A stretch of 8,448 bases of DNA from positions 1-8,448 of the forward strand of contig QNFK01000054.1 in assembly GCA_003645495.1 (NCBI GenBank), written 5' to 3'. The notes below the pieces were generated by a model, which saw only the letters and a list, made by a program, of their open reading frames with translations, made no database searches and was not told the DNA's origin. Positions 1 through 6,969 of this stretch are shown in pieces (positions within the stretch are counted from its first letter, which is position 1; the number at the start of each line of letters is the position of its first letter). The DNA comes from Gammaproteobacteria bacterium (GTDB lineage: Bacteria > Pseudomonadota > Gammaproteobacteria > Steroidobacterales > Woeseiaceae). Made by a program: the position numbers and the translations under genes.

Positions 1-16
1 CTTTGGTGGCCGATCC

Positions 17-22
17 AGGGAG
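17..22 (+). promoter_or_regulatory. Candidate ribosome binding site for apbE TTG start
   Basis: AGGGAG lies 9 bases before a TTG codon at 32. It is the only good Shine-Dalgarno match near the start of the ApbE frame. The two in-frame ATG codons at 50 and 53 have no comparable site. It therefore favours the TTG start, against the signal peptide evidence, which favours an ATG. Confidence 0.4.
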
Positions 23-31
23 TCTGAATAC

Positions 32-1072
32 TTGCATTACGACGCTGGAATGATGCGCCTGTTACTGGCTACCGGACTGCTTGGCGTCGCGTTGTCCGGG
101 TGCGGTAATGATCAGGCGCAATTGTCAGTCCTGGAGTTGACGGGCCCGACGATGGGCACGAGCTACAGCGTCAAACTGGTCGCTCCACCCGCGGATATTG
201 ACCGCGAAGCCCTGAAAGCGCAGATAGACGGCAGCCTGGCGAGGATTGAACAGCGGATGTCGACCTACCAGGCTGACTCTGAGCTGTCGCTTTTCAATCG
301 TTCAGAGTCGACTGACTGGGTCGAGGTGTCTGCGGAGTTGTGTGGCGTTATTGAACAGGCGTTGTCGGTCAGCGAGATAACGAGCGCGTTCGATATCACC
401 GTGGGACCGCTGGTCAATCTTTGGGGATTCGGTCCGGCCGACGCTCCGCCTGAACCTCCTGATAACAACGTCATTGAAGAGACGCTGCAAAACACGGGGT
501 TTGAGAAATTACATACACAATGCAAGACACCGGCAATCCGCAAAGACCGGGCGGACGTTTACGTCGATCTGTCTGCCTATGCCAAGGGATACGCTGTCGA
601 CCAGCTCGCGAAGCTGCTCTCTGACCATGGACTGGACGATTACCTGGTTGAGATAGGTGGAGAGCTGCGCATGCACGGACACAATGCTGGCAGAAATCTT
701 TGGTCTGTTGCCATTGAGAAGCCCGCTGATTTCGAATCTACAGTGCAGACCATTGTGCAGCTGACTGACGTGGCTGTTGCGACGTCCGGCGACTACCGGA
801 ATTTCTTCCTTTTTGCCGGCCAGCGATATTCGCACACGATCGATCCGAATACCGGCTACCCGGTGACCCACAATACTGCTGCTGTATCCGTTATCAGCGA
901 GTCGGCTGCGTTCGCCGATGCCATGGCAACGGCCTTACTGGTGCTTGGGGTTGATGAAGGCCTGGCGGTGGCCGAACGAGAAGGCATTGCGGCCTACTTC
1001 ATGCTGCGCACCGATGCCGGCATGGAGGCGTATGCGACTGAAGCGTTTGCAGAGGTAGCTGGTCCTCAATGA
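32..1072 (+). CDS. apbE: FAD:protein FMN transferase, ApbE family lipoprotein
   Basis: ApbE enzymes use FAD to attach FMN covalently to Thr/Ser of periplasmic flavoproteins such as NqrB/NqrC, RnfD/RnfG or NosR. Numbering is from the TTG at 32. A lipoprotein signal peptide (MMRLLLATGLLGVALSGC) ends in the lipobox LSGC with the lipidated Cys at residue 24. Family motifs follow: GPTMGTSYSV, MSTYQADSELSLFN, FDITVGPLVNLWGFGP, DLSAYAKGYAVD, VEIGGEL (E207, G209-G210), SHTIDPNTGYP (D271) and the metal-binding DAMATAL (D296, T300). Length fits the family. The start is uncertain. TTG 32 has the better ribosome site, while ATG 50 or 53 gives a more typical, shorter signal peptide without the acidic D4. 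A different upstream frame ends in TGA at 51-53, giving an ATGA overlap with ATG 50. The partner flavoprotein is not in the window; a preceding nqr operon is a plausible inference only. Confidence 0.93.
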   Translation: MHYDAGMMRLLLATGLLGVALSGCGNDQAQLSVLELTGPTMGTSYSVKLVAPPADIDREALKAQIDGSLARIEQRMSTYQADSELSLFNRSESTDWVEVSAELCGVIEQALSVSEITSAFDITVGPLVNLWGFGPADAPPEPPDNNVIEETLQNTGFEKLHTQCKTPAIRKDRADVYVDLSAYAKGYAVDQLAKLLSDHGLDDYLVEIGGELRMHGHNAGRNLWSVAIEKPADFESTVQTIVQLTDVAVATSGDYRNFFLFAGQRYSHTIDPNTGYPVTHNTAAVSVISESAAFADAMATALLVLGVDEGLAVAEREGIAAYFMLRTDAGMEAYATEAFAEVAGPQ

Positions 1073-1122
1073 GGCTGCAGCAGTAGGTGAAAATATCGAT
1101 GCCAAGTCCACGGAGTCGTATT

Positions 1123-1138
1123 ATTATCATCGAATAAT
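1123..1138 (+). repeat. Small AT-rich inverted repeat upstream of the DUF2189 gene
   Basis: ATTAT and ATAAT arms flank a 6-base centre (CATCGA) in the AT-rich part of the 97-base gap between apbE and the DUF2189 gene. It could be part of a promoter or an operator for the downstream gene. It does not match the FNR consensus TTGAT-N4-ATCAA well. No convincing terminator is seen after apbE in this gap. Confidence 0.25.
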
Positions 1139-1169
1139 CATTTATGAATGAATTCGGCGGTAATCGACT

Positions 1170-1979
1170 ATGTCTGACCAACAGGAATTCGACAGGGATA
1201 CGATGCCATTCGTGGCGCCGTGCCGGCAGCTCTCACCTTGGGCCCCATTCGGCTGGTTGAAAAAGGGCATGGCTGATCTCAAGCGCGCACCGCAGCAAAG
1301 CCTGACCTACGGATTTTTCATGGCACTGGTGATGGCAACCGTTGTCTGGCTGGCGTGGGTTTATGGCAGCCAGTGGTTCATGTTGGCCATGCTGGGTGGC
1401 TTCGTCTTCCTGGCCCCTCTCACCTGCATCGGCCTGTACGCAATCAGTGCGCAACTCGAGCGAGATCAAACACCGTCAATGGCTCGCAGCCTGCGCGCCG
1501 CTTTTAAGCGGCATTTAGGCAACGAGCTGGTTTTCGCCCTGGCCCTGCTGGTCATATTCATGGTCTGGGCCAGAGCCGGCGTATTGGTCAGCGTCTTTTT
1601 CCCCACCGACGCACATCCCGAGCTTCGCGACCTGATCGGTTACCTGACCATAGGCAGCATCGTTGGCGCCATGTTTGCCGCCGTCACGTTCTCGGCCAGC
1701 GCTTTTTCCCTGCCAATGATCATGCATCGGGACGTGGACAGCATTACCGCAATTGTGACCTCTATTAATGCGGTACTACGCAACAAGATGGCGATGGTAA
1801 TCTGGCTGTCGCTGATTATGCTGGGCCTCCTGATCGGCTTACTGACGGCGTTCGTCGGGCTTATCGTCATCTTGCCAGTAATCGGCTACGGCGCATGGCA
1901 TGGCTACCTGGAAACGATCGATGCGAGCGCTTTTCCACGGCATACGGTGGGCATAACCTCCACGCCGAGAAACACCTGA
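1170..1979 (+). CDS. DUF2189 family multi-pass inner-membrane protein
   Basis: A 269-residue hydrophobic protein that I assign to the DUF2189 family from its overall look: an N-terminal cytoplasmic stretch with W/P-rich and GMADLKRAP-like sequence, then repeated membrane spans. Likely helices lie at about residues 43-66, 67-92, 117-142, 155-182 and a long stretch around 205-243 that could make two. The C-terminus is short and polar. The biochemical function of the family is unknown to me. The gene sits on the same strand directly before ccoN with a 139-base gap, so it may have its own promoter and perhaps a role linked to respiration. That link is inference from position. The start is ATG 1170, with a weak GGCGG site 9 bases upstream (1156-1160). 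The next in-frame ATG is 11 codons later and has no better site. Confidence 0.8.
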   Translation: MSDQQEFDRDTMPFVAPCRQLSPWAPFGWLKKGMADLKRAPQQSLTYGFFMALVMATVVWLAWVYGSQWFMLAMLGGFVFLAPLTCIGLYAISAQLERDQTPSMARSLRAAFKRHLGNELVFALALLVIFMVWARAGVLVSVFFPTDAHPELRDLIGYLTIGSIVGAMFAAVTFSASAFSLPMIMHRDVDSITAIVTSINAVLRNKMAMVIWLSLIMLGLLIGLLTAFVGLIVILPVIGYGAWHGYLETIDASAFPRHTVGITSTPRNT

Positions 1980-2010
1980 AGAACTGGCAGGATTTCCTTA
2001 AAACTGGATA

Positions 2011-2021
2011 CACAGTCTGTG
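2011..2021 (+). repeat. Short palindrome CACAG-T-CTGTG upstream of ccoN
   Basis: Perfect 5-base arms around a single central base, in the 139-base ccoN leader. It lies about 98 bases before the ccoN ATG. A TATAGA hexamer at 2034-2039 resembles a -10 box downstream of it, but I cannot find a matching -35 box. It may be a regulator-binding site. An 11-base palindrome can also occur by chance. Confidence 0.3.
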
Positions 2022-2065
2022 ACGGTTTATCCTTATAGATCCGATCTAAACGGTCTGGCATCGTC

Positions 2066-2083
2066 GCGTCCGGTAAGAGACGC
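2066..2083 (+). repeat. Hairpin-forming repeat in the ccoN leader
   Basis: GCGTC (2066-2070) and GACGC (2079-2083) can pair across an 8-base loop. An A-rich run (about 2089-2099) follows. If transcription starts near 2046, this would be a 5' leader hairpin ending about 35 bases before the ccoN start. It lacks a U-tract on the plus strand, so it is not an intrinsic terminator for the gene upstream. Confidence 0.25.
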
Positions 2084-2118
2084 CTGAGCAAATAAAAAAC
2101 ATCCGGGACAATCAATTT

Positions 2119-3534
2119 ATGGATACGCAATCGAGCTACAACGATAAGGTTGTACGCCAGTTCACCCTCGTGACCATACTCTGGGGTATTGTCGGCATGC
2201 TGGTCGGCATCATTATCGCCGCCGAGTTGATCTGGCCGAACCTCAGCATGAACATTTCGTGGCTGTCTTTCGGGCGCCTGCGACCATTGCATACAAACGC
2301 CGTGATTTTCGCCTTCGGCGGCTCGGCGCTAATGGGTACGTCATACTATGTCGTGCAACGCACCTGCCATGTTCGCCTGGCATTTGACAAGCTCGCTGCA
2401 TTCACTTTCTGGGGCTGGCAGGCTGTTATCGTACTTGCCGCAATCACGCTGCCACTCGGCATCACGCAGAGCAAGGAATACGCTGAGCTGGAATGGCCCA
2501 TCGATCTGCTGATTGCCGTGGTTTGGGTCTCGTACGCCATTGTTTTTCTCACCACAATCGGCAGACGTAAGGTCAAACATATTTATGTCGCAAACTGGTT
2601 CTACGCAGCATTTATCATCACCATTGCAGTGCTGCACATTTTCAATAACCTCGCCATCCCGGTTACCTTGTTCAAGTCCTACTCGATCTACACCGGCATT
2701 GTGGATGGCATGATGCAATGGTGGTACGGCCACAACGCCGTCGGCTTCTTCCTGACCGCCGGCTTCCTTGGCATGATGTATTACTTCGTGCCCAAACAGG
2801 CGAAACGCCCGATTTACTCGTATCGACTCTCAGTGGTGCACTTCTGGTCGCTGATCGCGATTTACATGTGGGCAGGACCACACCATCTGCACTACACATC
2901 GTTGCCGAACTGGGCACAGTCAATCGGCATGGTATTTTCGATCATCCTGCTGGCACCGTCCTGGGGCGGCATGATCAACGGCATCATGACCCTGACCGGC
3001 GCATGGCATAAGTTGCGTACCGATCCGATCCTGAAATTCATGATCGTGTCGTTGTCGTTCTATGGCATGTCGACCTTTGAAGGACCGATGATGGCCATCA
3101 AAACGGTCAATGCACTCTCACACTACACCGACTGGACCATCGGCCATGTGCACTCCGGCGCCCTTGGCTGGGTGGCGATGATGACGATTGGTTCGCTGTA
3201 TTGCCTGATACCACGCCTCTATAACAAAGAAGGCATGTATTCGACGAAGTTAATCGACGTGCATTTCTGGACCTCGACGATCGGCGTGGTTCTGTATGCC
3301 GTATCGATGTGGATATCCGGTATCACCCAGGGACTGATGTGGCGTGCAATGAATGACGATGGCACGCTGACCTATTCCTTTATTGAGAGTCTCAAGTTTA
3401 CGTATCCGTATTACGGCATACGACTCCTTGGTGGCATCGTATTTTTCTCCGGCATGCTGGTTATGGTTTACAACGTCTACATGACGATAAGACAAGTGAA
3501 GCCACAGCCTGTCGCTGTCATTCAGCCAGCGTGA
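2119..3534 (+). CDS. ccoN: Cytochrome cbb3 oxidase subunit I (CcoN), catalytic
   Basis: CcoN is the catalytic core of the high-affinity cbb3 oxidase. It reduces O2 to water and pumps protons in the inner membrane. The 471-residue length is normal. Metal ligands are all visible: H58 (RPLHTN) and H345 for low-spin haem b; H343 (TIGHVHSGALGW) for haem b3; and H205 (WYGHNAVGF), H255 and H256 (GPHHLHYT) for CuB. Y249 fits the tyrosine cross-linked to a CuB histidine in this family, placed on a helix different from other haem-copper oxidases. E321 (FEGPMM) matches the conserved glutamate near the active site. Positions sit two residues below those I recall for the Pseudomonas stutzeri protein. About twelve membrane spans are apparent. 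The start is ATG 2119 with a modest CGGGA site (2104-2108). ccoO follows after 10 bases, so it is the first gene of a ccoNOQP operon. Confidence 0.98.
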   Translation: MDTQSSYNDKVVRQFTLVTILWGIVGMLVGIIIAAELIWPNLSMNISWLSFGRLRPLHTNAVIFAFGGSALMGTSYYVVQRTCHVRLAFDKLAAFTFWGWQAVIVLAAITLPLGITQSKEYAELEWPIDLLIAVVWVSYAIVFLTTIGRRKVKHIYVANWFYAAFIITIAVLHIFNNLAIPVTLFKSYSIYTGIVDGMMQWWYGHNAVGFFLTAGFLGMMYYFVPKQAKRPIYSYRLSVVHFWSLIAIYMWAGPHHLHYTSLPNWAQSIGMVFSIILLAPSWGGMINGIMTLTGAWHKLRTDPILKFMIVSLSFYGMSTFEGPMMAIKTVNALSHYTDWTIGHVHSGALGWVAMMTIGSLYCLIPRLYNKEGMYSTKLIDVHFWTSTIGVVLYAVSMWISGITQGLMWRAMNDDGTLTYSFIESLKFTYPYYGIRLLGGIVFFSGMLVMVYNVYMTIRQVKPQPVAVIQPA

Positions 3535-3544
3535 GGAGACAATC

Positions 3545-4150
3545 ATGAATCACGATAAAGTCGAAAAAAACATCAACCTCATGGCAATCCTGATTGTTAT
3601 TGTCATCAGCATTGGCGGCCTGGTTGAAATAATTCCACTCATGGCCAGCTCGGATGCAACCGAGCCATACGAGGGCATCAAACCCTACCCGCCATTACGC
3701 CTCGCCGGGCGTGATATTTATGTCAGGGAAGGATGTTATCTCTGTCACTCGCAACAGATCCGGCCGTTTCGTAGCGAGACAGAACGTTATGGCCCGTACT
3801 CTGTCGCTGGTGAATTTGTTTACGACCGGCCATTTCAGTTCGGTTCCAAGAGAACCGGCCCTGACCTTGCCCGTGTCGGCAAACGTTACAGCGATGAGTG
3901 GCACAGGATTCACTTACTCGGACCACGAGACGTCGTACCTGAGTCGAATATGCCGGCCTATGTGTGGCTTGAACATGCCATGCTCGATGGTGACCTCATC
4001 ACCCGGAAATTGCGTGCGCTGCAAATACTGGGCGATCCGTACACCGATGAAGATATTGCCGGCGCTGCTGCTGCAGTGGAAGGCAAGACAGAACTTGATG
4101 CCCTGATCGCTTATTTGCAGGATCTCGGCACTGTCCGATCAGCCCGCTAG
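3545..4150 (+). CDS. ccoO: Cytochrome cbb3 oxidase subunit II (CcoO), monohaem cytochrome c
   Basis: CcoO is the membrane-anchored monohaem cytochrome c subunit that relays electrons to CcoN. The 201-residue protein has one N-terminal anchor helix (about residues 11-33) and a periplasmic haem domain. The haem c site is CYLCH (C64, C67, H68), followed by the family sequence SQQIRPF. M136 in PESNMPAY is the expected distal haem ligand. Other CcoO signatures include GPDLARVGKRYSDEWH. Length is close to the usual value of about 200 residues. The start is well supported by GAGGAG at 3533-3538, which overlaps the ccoN stop and lies 6 bases before ATG 3545. ccoQ follows after 13 bases. Confidence 0.97.
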   Translation: MNHDKVEKNINLMAILIVIVISIGGLVEIIPLMASSDATEPYEGIKPYPPLRLAGRDIYVREGCYLCHSQQIRPFRSETERYGPYSVAGEFVYDRPFQFGSKRTGPDLARVGKRYSDEWHRIHLLGPRDVVPESNMPAYVWLEHAMLDGDLITRKLRALQILGDPYTDEDIAGAAAAVEGKTELDALIAYLQDLGTVRSAR

Positions 4151-4163
4151 AGAGGAAAATTCA

Positions 4164-4343
4164 ATGGATATAGGAATAGTTCGCGGGCTGATTACGGTAG
4201 CGCTCCTCGTACTCTTTATCGGAGTCTGGGTATGGAGCTGGAGTCGCAAGCGTAAAACGGATTTCGAAGCTTCATCCATGCTGCCCCTCGAAGACGACCG
4301 CCACATGCCCTACAGCGAAAATAACAAGGAGCAAACGTCATGA
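4164..4343 (+). CDS. ccoQ: Cytochrome cbb3 oxidase small subunit CcoQ
   Basis: A 59-residue protein in the exact ccoQ position between ccoO and ccoP. It begins MDIGIVRGLITVALLV, has a single membrane helix (about residues 8-25, ending VWVWSW), then a basic RKRK stop-transfer patch and an acidic tail with PLEDD. This is the standard CcoQ layout. CcoQ is a non-catalytic subunit that helps CcoP associate with the core complex or stabilises it. The start is ATG 4164 with AGAGGA at 4151-4156, 7 bases upstream. Its stop TGA (4341-4343) overlaps the ccoP start ATG (4340-4342), which suggests translational coupling. Confidence 0.93.
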   Translation: MDIGIVRGLITVALLVLFIGVWVWSWSRKRKTDFEASSMLPLEDDRHMPYSENNKEQTS

Positions 4344-5221
4344 ATAGTTTGTGGAGCTGGTGGGTCATCATCGGCACCGTAGTTTCTATCATCGCGTGCG
4401 TCTGGCTGATTGTCTTTACAAACCGACAACGCGCATCCAAGGAAGAAATCGTGGAATCTGAAGCGCACGTCTGGGATGAAGACATTCGCGAGCTGAACAA
4501 TCCTCTGCCGATGTGGTGGCTGTGGCTGTTCATTCTTACGATCATCTGGAGCGTTGGTTATCTTATTTATTATCCGGGTCTTGGCACTTTCAGCGGCACC
4601 AGCGAATGGAGCCAGGAAGGCCAGTATGATGCGGAAGTGGCTGCTGCGGAAGCCAGGTACGGACCGATTTTTGCGAAATACGGCGCGATGGAAGTAACGG
4701 ATCTGGTCAATGATCCGGATGCACTGAGCATTGGCGCCAGCCTGTTTGCGAACTATTGCTCGCAATGTCATGGCTCAGGCGCGCTGGGCGCAAGAGGTTT
4801 CCCTAATTTGACAGATGACGACTGGTTGTACGGTGGTAGTCCTGCACAGATCGAACAAAGCATCATGTCCGGCAGGACCGGCATCATGCCACCATTGGGT
4901 GCGGTCTTTGCCTCGGATGAAGCCCTCAATGAGATGGTAAGTTACGTACAGGCAATGCCGGATGGCATGGACACCTCATCACCGGCACACACGCAATACA
5001 TGACGTTATGTATTGCATGTCACGGTGCTGATGGCAGCGGCATGCAAGCCCTCGGTGCACCAAACCTGACTGATGACATCTGGCTTTACAGCAGCTCACC
5101 ACAACAAATCCGCAAGACGATTGTCGAGGGCCGCACCGGTGCGATGCCGGCACACGGACACCTGATCGGCCCCGACAGGGCGCGCGTTCTGGCGGCGTAC
5201 GTTTACAGTTTGTCTCAATAG
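4340..5221 (+). CDS. ccoP: Cytochrome cbb3 oxidase subunit III (CcoP), dihaem cytochrome c
   Basis: CcoP is the dihaem subunit that accepts electrons from soluble or membrane-bound cytochromes c and passes them towards CcoO/CcoN. The 293-residue protein has two N-terminal membrane helices (about residues 5-27 and 57-79), joined by a charged cytoplasmic segment, and then two cytochrome c domains. Haem sites are CSQCH (C140, C143, H144) and CIACH (C224, C227, H228). Likely distal ligands are M183 (GIMPPLG) and M269 (GAMPAHG). The two domains repeat the pattern PNLTDD-x-WLY, then SP-x-QI, then GRTG-x-MP, as expected for tandem domains of this family. AAGGAG at 4326-4331 lies 8 bases before ATG 4340. 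The start overlaps the ccoQ stop by four bases. Confidence 0.97.
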   Translation: MNSLWSWWVIIGTVVSIIACVWLIVFTNRQRASKEEIVESEAHVWDEDIRELNNPLPMWWLWLFILTIIWSVGYLIYYPGLGTFSGTSEWSQEGQYDAEVAAAEARYGPIFAKYGAMEVTDLVNDPDALSIGASLFANYCSQCHGSGALGARGFPNLTDDDWLYGGSPAQIEQSIMSGRTGIMPPLGAVFASDEALNEMVSYVQAMPDGMDTSSPAHTQYMTLCIACHGADGSGMQALGAPNLTDDIWLYSSSPQQIRKTIVEGRTGAMPAHGHLIGPDRARVLAAYVYSLSQ

Positions 5222-5231
5222 ACTGACCGAG

Positions 5232-5525
5232 ATGAACGAAGGCGCTGACGAAACTACAGATTGGTCCAGGGACACGCAAAAACTTGCGGTATTGACCTGG
5301 ATATCATTCCTGACAGCGTCCGGATTCACTATGTTGTTTTTCGCCTTTGTCGATCCATTGATATTGGTCGACGCGTTAAACATAGCCGCAATTGAAAGTC
5401 GCAATGCCGGTTATGCAATCGGCTTTGCCCTGTTCTTCGCAAACACCTGGATCGCGGGCTGGTTTACCCTGAGACTTTGCAGACGCAAACGAACCGGTCC
5501 TATTTCGCTACCGCGCAAAGACTGA
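5232..5525 (+). CDS. Unrecognised small two-helix membrane protein in the cco operon
   Basis: I do not recognise a named family for this 97-residue protein. It has an acidic N-terminus (MNEGADETTDW), two predicted membrane helices at about residues 18-41 and 59-82, and a short basic tail (CRRKRTG). The positive-inside rule places both ends in the cytoplasm. It has no CxxC, CxxCH or clustered His/Met metal motif. It starts 10 bases after ccoP on the same strand, so co-transcription is very likely. The ribosome site is weak (ACCGAG just before ATG 5232), so translation may depend on coupling to ccoP. Its place between structural and assembly genes suggests an accessory or assembly role in the cbb3 oxidase. 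That is inference only. It is not CcoS or CcoH by sequence. Confidence 0.75.
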   Translation: MNEGADETTDWSRDTQKLAVLTWISFLTASGFTMLFFAFVDPLILVDALNIAAIESRNAGYAIGFALFFANTWIAGWFTLRLCRRKRTGPISLPRKD

Positions 5526-5540
5526 AAACAACGCTGTATT

Positions 5541-5562
5541 TTGGCCAGTTGATTCGGCCCAA
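5541..5562 (+). repeat. Imperfect inverted repeat in the gap before ccoG
   Basis: TTGGCC (5541-5546) and GGCCCAA (5556-5562) form an imperfect hairpin with one extra C in the right arm, within the 49-base gap between the two-helix gene and ccoG. It has no following T-run, so it is not a standard terminator. It could mark an RNA processing site or be chance. Confidence 0.2.
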
Positions 5563-5574
5563 CAAAAACTAACG

Positions 5575-6969
5575 ATGATCAAGAAAAAATCCGACGGCAG
5601 CTACGAATACGGCAATCTGTATCGTAGCGAAGATAAAGTTTACCCACGCGAAGTTAAAGGTCGCTTCGCCACCCTGCGCCGGCTTGCCATGTTCGTGCTG
5701 CTCGGAGCGTTCTACTTCGGGCCCTGGCTAACCTGGGGCGGTCGCCAGGCGATCCTCTTCGACATGCCGGCACGTAAATTCTACATCTTCGGCATGACGC
5801 TCTGGCCACAGGACTTTATCTATCTTGCATTGTTGCTGATCATCCTCGCAGTGGCTCTGTTCTTTTTCACTGCCCTGGCCGGTCGTGTCTGGTGTGGCTT
5901 CGCATGCCCGCAGACCGTCTGGACTGAAGCATTTACCTGGATCGAGTCCGCGATTGAAGGTGACCGCAACAAACGCATGAAGCTCGATAAAGGCCCGTGG
6001 AATTTCAATAAGATTTGGCGCAAGTCATTCAAACAATTCTGCTGGATCGCACTGGCGCTGTTCACCGGTTATTCGTTCGTTGGTTACTTCTCCGAAATTC
6101 GTTCGCTGACCACGAGCCTGCTGACATTCACCGCCGGACCATGGGAGTGGTTCTGGGTCTTGTTTTACGGATTTGCCACTTACGGCAATGCCGGCTTCAT
6201 GCGTGAGCAGGTTTGCAAATACATGTGCCCGTACGCCCGCTTCCAGGGCGCAATGTTTGATCACGACACACTGATCATTACTTACGATACGGAACGTGGT
6301 GAACCACGCGGTGGCAGAAGACGCGGGTCCGACGCAAAAGCGCAGGGACTCGGCGACTGCGTCGACTGCACGATGTGTGTGCAGGTTTGCCCGACCGGAA
6401 TTGATATCCGTGAAGGCCTGCAATACGAGTGCATTGCCTGTGCTGCCTGCATCGATGCCTGCGACACAATCATGGACAAAGTCGGCTCGCCGCGTGGCCT
6501 TATTCGCTACACCACGGAGCGTGCGCTCGAACACAAGGACTACCACCTGCTGCGACCGAGAACGGTGGTGTACTCCCTGATCCTGGTGGCCCTGGTCGGG
6601 GCGATGGTGACCTCGATGGCGCTGCGCAAGCCGGTAATTCTCGACGTTATTCGTGACCGCAACACACTGTATCGTGACGTTGGCCGGCAAGGCATAGAAA
6701 ACAGCTATACGATCCGTGTAATCAACAAACAAAATGTAGATCACAACTACAAATTGAGCGTTAGCGGAATATCAGGTATCGAAATTCAGACGAACGCCGA
6801 GTTCTCTATCGCCGGCGAATCTGTTTTCACGTTGCCAATTTCGGTCACGGCACCGCATGAAGGCTCAGCGGGTGGCCACGTCATCGAGTTTACGCTTGAG
6901 AGTACGGATGGCCGTGGCGTCACTGTAATCGAGGAAAACCGTTTCCGCGGACCTACCGATGACTACTGA
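5575..6969 (+). CDS. ccoG: cbb3 oxidase assembly protein CcoG (RdxA/FixG), iron-sulfur copper reductase
   Basis: CcoG is a membrane polyferredoxin-like protein that reduces Cu(II) to Cu(I) for delivery to cbb3 oxidase. The 464-residue protein has a cytoplasmic N-terminus with the family sequence YPREVKGRF, then membrane helices at about residues 34-52, 82-102, 155-174 and 190-208, and another at about 332-349. Conserved cysteines are C107 and C111 (WCGFACPQTVW), and C214 and C218 (CKYMCPYARFQ). Two 4Fe-4S ferredoxin motifs follow: C262, C265, C268, C272 (CVDCTMCVQVCP) and C286, C289, C292, C296 (CIACAACIDAC). The C-terminal part from about residue 370 is the Ig-like FixG domain, predicted periplasmic. 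The start is ATG 5575, with no clear Shine-Dalgarno site. It overlaps the next gene by 11 bases. Confidence 0.96.
   Translation: MIKKKSDGSYEYGNLYRSEDKVYPREVKGRFATLRRLAMFVLLGAFYFGPWLTWGGRQAILFDMPARKFYIFGMTLWPQDFIYLALLLIILAVALFFFTALAGRVWCGFACPQTVWTEAFTWIESAIEGDRNKRMKLDKGPWNFNKIWRKSFKQFCWIALALFTGYSFVGYFSEIRSLTTSLLTFTAGPWEWFWVLFYGFATYGNAGFMREQVCKYMCPYARFQGAMFDHDTLIITYDTERGEPRGGRRRGSDAKAQGLGDCVDCTMCVQVCPTGIDIREGLQYECIACAACIDACDTIMDKVGSPRGLIRYTTERALEHKDYHLLRPRTVVYSLILVALVGAMVTSMALRKPVILDVIRDRNTLYRDVGRQGIENSYTIRVINKQNVDHNYKLSVSGISGIEIQTNAEFSIAGESVFTLPISVTAPHEGSAGGHVIEFTLESTDGRGVTVIEENRFRGPTDDY

Noticed and set aside
1120..1140. FNR-like box in the AT-rich gap before the DUF2189 gene
   Set aside because: The repeat TTATC-ATCG-AATAA has the right 14-base span but does not keep the TTGAT/ATCAA half sites, so the match is too poor to call.
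3654..4106. Plus-strand open frame of 150 codons inside ccoO
   Set aside because: It is an alternative frame of ccoO. The ccoO frame carries CYLCH and family motifs over its full length, and the alternative lacks a ribosome site and domain features.
4730..5200. Internal repeat in ccoP (PNLTDD-x-WLY and GRTG-x-MP twice)
   Set aside because: The two copies are the tandem cytochrome c domains normal for CcoP, so it is not a recent duplication or assembly artefact.
6025..6744. Long minus-strand open frame of 239 codons opposite ccoG
   Set aside because: It lies wholly inside ccoG, whose frame has full-length conserved iron-sulfur motifs. The antisense translation is rich in H, R, Q and V without recognisable domains, as expected for a shadow frame.
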